A stretch of 64,000 nt of DNA from Halichondria panicea (lineage: Eukaryota > Porifera > Demospongiae > Suberitida > Halichondriidae): positions 620,001 through 684,000 of the forward strand of contig NC_087379.1 of the NCBI RefSeq assembly GCF_963675165.1. The letters run 5' to 3'. The notes under the pieces were generated by a model. That model had not been told where the DNA came from. It saw nothing but the letters and a program-made list of their open reading frames with translations, and made no database searches. The translations under genes and the position numbers were made by a program. This document shows, piece by piece, positions 57,962 to 64,000 of this stretch (within the stretch, counting starts at the first letter, position 1; every line of letters begins with the position of its first letter).

Positions 57962-58197
57962 TCTCGTCCATGGACAAAGATGATGTGTACAGTTTTGGAG
58001 TGCTTGCTTGTGAAGTGGTGAATGCCAGATTTCTTGAAGCTGCTGTATTTCTTGGTCTGCTATCGAGTATGGAAGGTGTATGGCGGGAGCTCCACCCACT
58101 CATCACCTCCTGTGTCTCTCACTCCCCTCAGGACAAACCCGGCCCTCCATGGACACTGTGCTACACCACATCAAACAATTGGACTCTGAGTCTTAGC
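57962..58197 (+). pseudogene. Kinase C-terminal fragment, copy E (frameshift)
   Basis: As copy D, but ACAAACCCGGCCCTCC replaces ACAGACCCTCC (five extra bases), so the tail reads GPPWTLCYTTSNN. Confidence 0.8.
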
Positions 58198-58347
58198 ATT
58201 GGTGCATGATTATTAATTTGTGTAAAGAAATTTTGTTAGCAAACAAAGTGGGGGAGGGGCTGCTCAAGATGAGGGGGTGTTGCATATGGGGTCAGAGATC
58301 AGAAAGCCATGTGGACTCACTGAAAACTGTACTAGATATCATGCAAG

Positions 58348-58517
58348 ATGAAGGCAGCCTTGATAGCAGCCACGGTCCTCACACTTGTCTGCTCCCTTCA
58401 TAAAGCCAGCTCTCTGGGGAAGCAGAACTTACAGGTGGTTTTACTTCCCTATGTCCCCTCCAGCACTGGAGTCAAGGTCAACTTCACTCTGAGCTCCCCT
58501 CAAGGTTGCTGCTCTTG
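58348..58517 (+). pseudogene. NUP210: NUP210 exon 1 copy E
   Basis: MKAALIAATVLTLVCSLHKA then QNLQVVLLPYVPSSTGVKVN and QGCCSW. Open to the GTCAGT donor; exon 2 is a stub (58751-58780). Confidence 0.75.
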
Positions 58518-58867
58518 GTCAGTGTACCTACTGTGTGTGTGTAGGGGAGGGGGATACTGGTGCAAGCTGTGACCCTGAATTACAGTCAATAGTTAATTAA
58601 GCTTGGTGCAAAGATTTAGTCCTAAAAACAATTTTAACATGACTTAATATTGCTCGGTGAATTCCAGCGTCCAATAATTATTATATAATTATAGTGCAAT
58701 AAAAATAATTAATGATTACGTATAATTATTATGCCACGCCCACACACACACAGGTTGAGCATTAAACCGGACATAGTGTCAGATATCTAACCATGCAGCT
58801 AGCATACTTGTAGTGATACATGTGTGTCTCTCCCCTGCCCTAACCACACACCCTCACACACGTGCAG

Positions 58868-59525
58868 GTGTTGGCAAGTCCACCCTCCTCCGCTCTATGG
58901 CGTGTCGTGAGCTGCGTCTACCAGCTGGTGTGAGTGTACTACACGTGGAGCAAGAGGTCACTGGGGACAACACACTAGCACTGGATAGTGTACTCGAGTG
59001 TGACACTGAGAGAGTGCAGCTGCTCGCTAGAGAGGGGGAGCTACTGGCCTCAGAGGAAAAGGACACAGCAGCAGGCAGGTCTGTGTACCAGAGGGGGGGG
59101 GGGGTGTTTTAAGTATGGTAAAATTACAATAATGAAAAATAAAATGTTATTTCCAAATTAGTATCCAGCTATAATTAGGGTTACCAGTGTGTAGGTGTCC
59201 TAGTGTGTAGTGTACTGTGTGTTTGACTGCTAGTGAGCATTCGTATGATTATGGTTTGTGTGTATATTTTCATTCAGTACTTTATTTACCTTTCATCTGC
59301 CCCTCCCTCTGTTTGTGTAGGGCTTCTGATGAGCTGGCTGAGGTATACCTTCCACTACAGGAGATAGACGCTGACAAAGCACCAGCAAGGTAACTGTACC
59401 CAGTAGATCAAGTACCATCTTACACACTGTGCTCACTCACTCACAGAGCTGGCTGTATTCTGGCTGGTCTGGGGTTCACTCCACAGAAGAATGAGATTTG
59501 ATCTGGCTAGGACACTGTTTGCAAG
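58868..59525 (+). pseudogene. ABCF3: ABCF3 three-exon fragment, copy E
   Basis: Blocks 58868-59078, 59321-59389 and 59447-59525. All open; second block starts GGCTTC instead of CGCTTC, third has IGSG-type change (GATTTGATC). Splice borders kept. Confidence 0.8.
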
Positions 59526-59609
59526 GTAAGCAGTTTTTGTGAGACGGAAGTGCTGACATTAATTAATCTTCTGTTTTCTAGGGGAAGGCGTGGGTGTTTT
59601 TTCAGAATC

Positions 59610-59960
59610 AGGCCTGTTTTCAGAGCGCTATCTTTTAGCTGCTATAATTTGAATTCCGTGGATACAATTTCAATGATTTTCTAATTTTCTGAAAGCTTAG
59701 AAAGAGACCTTTCAAATGGTGTCATCGAAGTTTATATTTGAGAGATAAAAGTATTTGCCAATTTGGCCATACCATGAATGGTCCAAGGCCGAAAAATTAC
59801 AAATTAGGGCCCCAACAAAATTTTGGATCGAAACACATCATTTGAAAGGTCTATTTCTAAGCTTTCAAAAAATCATAACATTTTTGACATTGGATCAACG
59901 GTATTAAAGTTAATGGCTGTTGAAAAATCAGGTTTGTTTTTAGAGCTATCTTTTAGAGGC
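59610..59960. repeat. Fold-back element copy, unit E
   Basis: Same element and same position as in units A-D; core shortened as in unit B (CCATGAATGGTCC). Confidence 0.7.
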
Positions 59961-60110
59961 CATAACTTGTGTTAGGAACGTCCTATTTAAAAAACTCAAA
60001 GACGCATTCTGTAGCTCTGAGAAAGCACTATTGTATACAATTAAAGTGTGTTAAAACCGCTAATTGCTCGCAGTGCCAAAGCTCCCTAATTTGTGTGTCC
60101 TATGCTGTAG

Positions 60111-60565
60111 ATGTGGGAACACGGAACCATCGTCGGTTGTGTGCAGTGTATTATAGTCGTACCCCCGGGTTTGAAGTGATCCATGGACTACTGGACCGTG
60201 TCATGTAGCTGCTGGAGGTGTCCTTCACCAAAGATGGCAGTGGATACTTCCTCAAGGCAGCTGAAGGTGAGCAGCTGTGTATGTGTGTTAGGGACTTGTG
60301 AAGGAACTACTGTCTATGCATTCAGTCCAGTTTGTTGGGAATTAGTGTCTTTGAGTTTTTGAAGTGTATGTGTTGGGAAGATTATTTTGTCGGAAAATTA
60401 ATTCCTACAACTACACTTGCTCACTGCCCACACTTCTGCACTGCTTGTGTTTACTGCCCCCTCCCCTTCACACACACTCCACAGACTCTACCTAGTTCCC
60501 GGGCCTTTGTGCAGAGGTGTGTGTACGTGGGAAGGTGACCAGGAAACTGGGCATGCTCCATCCTG
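60111..60565 (+). pseudogene. FARSB: FARSB two-exon fragment, copy E (two stops)
   Basis: Blocks 60111-60266 and 60485-60565. CAG is changed to TAG at 60206 (after LLDRVM), and TAT to TAG in the second block. Clearly non-coding now. Confidence 0.85.
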
Positions 60566-60627
60566 GTGTGTCTAGCCCTGTTGTGCAGCTCTAGTGTGTG
60601 TGAGACTGGGAGGTGTGTCTGGTGCAG

Positions 60628-60695
60628 TTGTTCTCACGGCCTCCTCCAACCAGTACCTGCCCTCCGTACTCTCCAGGGAGAACCTATCTCCTCAG
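60628..60695 (+). other. Conserved unidentified exon, copy E
   Basis: AVLTASSNQYLPSVLSREN block as in the other units, with donor CTCAG/GTTAGT. Its 3' part is repeated at 62764-62817 as the start of the second tandem duplication. Confidence 0.5.
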
Positions 60696-61299
60696 GTTAG
60701 TGTGTGTTCATGACCTCCTTGACAGTATTTACCCAGGTGTGTGTTTAGGGTCAATACTGCAAGGTCATGTACTGTACATAATTATGTCATGTACATATAA
60801 TTATAGCCTGGATCCCAGGGTAGGCCGGTGAACGAGGCTAGTACATATAATCCTTTTGTTTGTGTTTTCAATCCCTTCATTTTTGGTTGCTATTATCCAT
60901 AGTGTGGCTTGATCCTCTTTATAATCACAACAGAAATCGGTTGAGCTATCGTGCCCCAGAGGAATCAGCTTGAGATCCAGGATTTAATTGCAACCTTTGA
61001 CCTTTTATTGAATTAAGCCACAAGATATGGAAATTAGCCTTCTGTGGCTACGGTATAATTTTGATGTACTGGCTTGCTGTACTGGATAGATCTAGGTATA
61101 GTAAGCTTTCCAAGCAGGCAAATAAAGAACAGAAACGCTAAGCTGCTATATGCAGCAAAGGTCAAGAACCCAGAACAAGAATGTTTAATCTTTCATTAAA
61201 CGTGACCCTATTGACCCTGGCGTTCCTCCTCTGACACCTTCCCACCCTACACAAATACATCTTCACCCACCCACACCACACACCAAACACACCACCACA

Positions 61300-61355
<56 letters not shown>

Positions 61356-61358
61356 CAG

Positions 61359-61465
61359 TTGACAGCTCTGGAGGATGATGCAGTGATTGCTGCCTACCTT
61401 CTACCTGCTACTGGTGGTGTCAAGTCAAGAGAGATTTTGTCCTCTACAAGTTCACAGCACATGAG
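61359..61465 (+). other. Exon-like block of unknown gene (LTALEDD)
   Basis: After a CA-rich CTCCAG acceptor: LTALEDDAVIAAYLLPATGG and KSREILSSTSSQH, ending ATGAG/GTTTGT. Phase could follow the AVLTASS exon. Repeated at 63485-63589, where two bases are lost (GCTGTGTCTTC). Family not recognised. Confidence 0.45.
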
Positions 61466-61649
61466 GTTTGTTATAATTATAGTGTTGTGTTTGGAATGAT
61501 GGTAGTAAGCAGTGGGTACACTGTTAGGTTCCAGTGATCAGTACGGTAGTAACAATGTGCATAATACATACTGTGTACAGTTGCAAATTACGCAAGCTAA
61601 CATTAAGTCCTTTTGGGACAAAAGTCTCTAAATTGTGAATCCAAAAGTC

Positions 61650-62760
61650 TTCTAATTATCTTGTAAAGTAGTTGCTGTGCGTGTCTATTGCTTGTACTGA
61701 TAAGTTTGAGGTTTTGTGATCCGAAAAATTGAAATGTACGCATACGTAGATTGTTTTGTTATTCTTAATATTCGTTCGGTGTTGGTTTATTGTGTCCTTG
61801 AGTGTTGTCTGGGTGTATCCTCCGTATTGCTTCTTACATTTAGTGCAGGTTATTAGGTAGATAATGTTGTTTGAGTTACAGGTGAATGAGTTTCTAATGG
61901 TGTATTGGCGACCTGTCGATGTGCTTTTAAATGAATTACCCGTGTTGTAGTGCTTGCAGGTTACACATCTCGGATGCTTGCATGTTGGGATTGTTGTTTT
62001 AGTATTGATGAGGTTAGGCATCATACCTGCAGCAGTCGTGTGTGGTTGACAAGCTCCTTCATTACCTAGCATAAGAATAATATATTATATAATTTGCTCG
62101 TCTGTGTGGTTGATTCGTGCTACCACTAATTCATTGCGTAGAGTTTTGTGGCCTAAAGTAATAAATCGTGGATGTGCGACGTATTTAGAAATTGTTTTGT
62201 AGTTTTGTAAGATCGTGGATTTTAACAGACTAAATACTGGTGGAGGTAAACAGTTTAGGATTGGTCGTCGCATAGAGTTTTGGGGTGGTGTTGGTGAAAG
62301 GTATCGTTGTCTATCTTTATACGCTATAGTTTTCAGTGTTTTGTTGATAAGTTGTTTGGGGCATCCTCGTTGTAATAGTGTTTGTTGGAGTAGTGTGATT
62401 GTTGCATAGTAGTTACTAGTCAGGCTGTTTGTACGTACATATCTGATGCATTCTCCTGGAATAATACCTTTGTATAATTTGCGTGAGTGGGCTGAATTGT
62501 AATGTACCTATTGATACAAGTTTGTTTGTTTTTGGTATGTTTTCGTGTCGAGTGTGTTGGTGTAGGGAAAGGTGTCGTGCTTGAAAATAGTGATGTCTAA
62601 AAAATTGGTTTGTGTTTGAGAGTGACTGGAGGTGAAATGCAGTGAGGAGTGAAAGGTGTTGAGAGCTGTGAGAAAGGTGTTTAGTTGGTCAGAGCTATGT
62701 GGCCAGATTACCAAAATATCATCAATGTAACCTTTACCAATTTAGCACTAAATCCTTTAG
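61650..62760 (-). mobile_element. Penelope-like retroelement, 3' part (RT core and GIY-YIG endonuclease)
   Basis: Minus strand, reading downward. YIDDILVIWPH (62718-62729 encode YIDD, the RT active-site box) continues as NTFHSSLHF and TNFLDITIFK, typical of the RT palm. A middle frame (62273-62085) reads PRFITLGHKTLRNELV. The last frame (62072-61656) has CKHPRCVTCKHYN and NIIYLITCTKCKKQYGGYTQ, TLKDTINQHR: the cysteine motif and GIY-YIG-type endonuclease that mark Penelope-like elements. Frames are broken by stops and the 5' half is missing, so the copy is dead. Confidence 0.85.
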
Positions 62761-63435
62761 AACCTCCTCCAACCAGTACCTGCCCTCCGTACTCTCCAGG
62801 GAGAACCTATCTCCTCAGGTTAGTGTGTGTTCATGACCTCCTTGACAGTATTTACCCAGGTGTGTGTTTAGTGTCAATACTGCAAGGTCATGTACTGTAC
62901 ATAATTATGTCATGTACATATAATTATAGCCTGGATCCCAGGGTAGGCCGGTGAACGAGGCTAGTACATATAATCCTTTTGTTTGTGTTTTCAATCCCTT
63001 CATTTTTGGTTGCTATTATCCATAGTGTGGCTTGATCCTCTTTATAATCAACAGAAATCGGTTGAGCTATCGTGCCCCAGAGGAATTAGCTTGAGATGCA
63101 GGATTTAATTGCAACCTTTGACCTTTTATTGAATTAAGCCACAAGATATGGAAATTAGCCTTCTGTGGCTACGGTATAATTTTGATGTACTGGCTTGCTG
63201 TACTGGATATATCTAGGTATAGTAAGCTTTCCAAGCAGGCAAATAAAGAACAGAAACGCTAAGCTGCTATATGCAGCAAAGGTCAAGAACCCAGAACAAG
63301 AATGTTTAATCTTTCATTAAACGTGACCCTATTGACCCTGGCGTTCCTCCTCTGACACCTTCCCACCCTACACAAATACATCTTCACCCACCCACACCAC
63401 ACACCACACACACCCTCACCCACACCACCACCACA

Positions 63436-63481
<46 letters not shown>

Positions 63482-63789
63482 CAGTTGACAGCTCTGGAGG
63501 ATAATGCAGTGATTGCTGTGTCTTCTACCTGCTACTGGTGGTGTCAGGTCAAGAGAGATTTTGTCCTCTACAAGTTCACAGCACATGAGGTTTGTTATAA
63601 TTATAGTGTTGTGTTTGGAATGATGGTAGTAAGCAGTGGGTACACTGTTATCAGGTTCCAGTGATCAGTACGGTAGTAACAATGTGGATAATACATACTG
63701 TGTACAGTTATAAATTACGCAAGCTAACATTAAGTCCTTTTGGGACATAAGTCTCTAAATTGAAATTGGTTGCTAAAATTAATTGTGAA

Positions 63790-64000
63790 TCCAAAAGTCT
63801 TCTAATTGTTTCAGTTCTTGTAAAGTAGTTGCTGTGTGTGTCTATTGCTTAAGCTTGTACTGATAAGTTTGAGGTTTTGTGATCCGAAAAATTGAAATGT
63901 ACGCATACGTAGATTGTTTTGTTATTCTTAATATTCGTTCGGTGTTGGTTTATTGTGTCCTTGAGTGTTGTCTGGGTGTATCCTCCGTATTGCTTCTTAC
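63790..64000 (-). mobile_element. Second copy of the Penelope-like 3' end, cut by window edge
   Basis: GTACTGATAAGTTTGAGGTT to TATTGCTTCTTAC matches 61690-61840 on the same strand. Its RT part would lie beyond the window. Confidence 0.8.

Larger units (their letters stand above)
60640..64000. repeat. About 2.1-kb tandem duplication
   Basis: Sequence from about 60640 (CCTCCTCCAACCAGTACCTG) is repeated from about 62761 to the window end, with a spacing near 2.12 kb. Landmarks in both copies: GCCACAAGATATGGAAATTA, the CA repeat near 61305 and 63435, the exon-like block at 61359 and 63485, and the start of the Penelope 3' end at 61650 and 63790. Confidence 0.9.

Overview
The window is nuclear DNA of an animal, most likely a sponge (inference). 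Introns are mostly short GT-AG introns, CA/GT microsatellites and small inverted-repeat elements are frequent, and the readable proteins are metazoan: a p190-type RhoGAP, VPS26, a Neuralized-domain kinase, TRIM-NHL proteins, the nucleoporin NUP210, ABCF3 and phenylalanyl-tRNA synthetase beta (FARSB). A demosponge such as Amphimedon would fit, but the species cannot be proved from the sequence alone.

Positions 1-9.6 kb hold ordinary genes, all on the + strand: the 3' part of a p190-like RhoGAP gene (135-5052), a complete VPS26 gene of the retromer (5362-7544), and a gene joining a Neuralized (NHR) domain to a protein kinase (7706-9587).

From about 9.6 kb to the end the DNA is a head-to-tail array of five diverged copies (A-E) of a composite unit of about 10-14 kb. 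In order, a unit holds: the C-terminal piece of a kinase gene, the signal-peptide exon of NUP210 (sometimes with exon 2), three ABCF3 exons including the Walker A motif, two FARSB exons, an unidentified small exon, minus-strand remnants of a Penelope-like retroelement, a complete TRIM-NHL gene with its own 5' non-coding exon, and internal NUP210 exons. Most housekeeping fragments carry copy-specific frameshifts, stops, deletions or lost splice sites, so they look like passengers. The TRIM-NHL genes are the preserved cargo. Copies B (29983-32202), C (40322-42565) and D (52558-54768) are intact. Copy A (15573-18482) is split by a 0.7-kb inverted-repeat element. Copy E is cut short by the window before any TRIM gene appears.

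The most striking observation is in the TRIM-NHL genes. The RING domain and the propeller framework are almost invariant, but in each of the six NHL blades the same two short positions differ in nearly every copy: the residues around the P of the blade-entry loop, and the residues in the D/E-x-x-N-x-R loop. Both loops are expected on one face of the beta-propeller. This resembles a diversifying recognition surface on a family of RING E3 ligases, with module swapping between copies. It is a candidate innate-recognition or allorecognition-like repertoire, and that function is inference.

The last 3.4 kb contain a second, 2.1-kb tandem duplication that includes the 3' part (RT YIDD motif, GIY-YIG endonuclease) of a Penelope-like element on the minus strand. 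Several non-autonomous elements can be defined precisely because neighbouring units supply the empty site.
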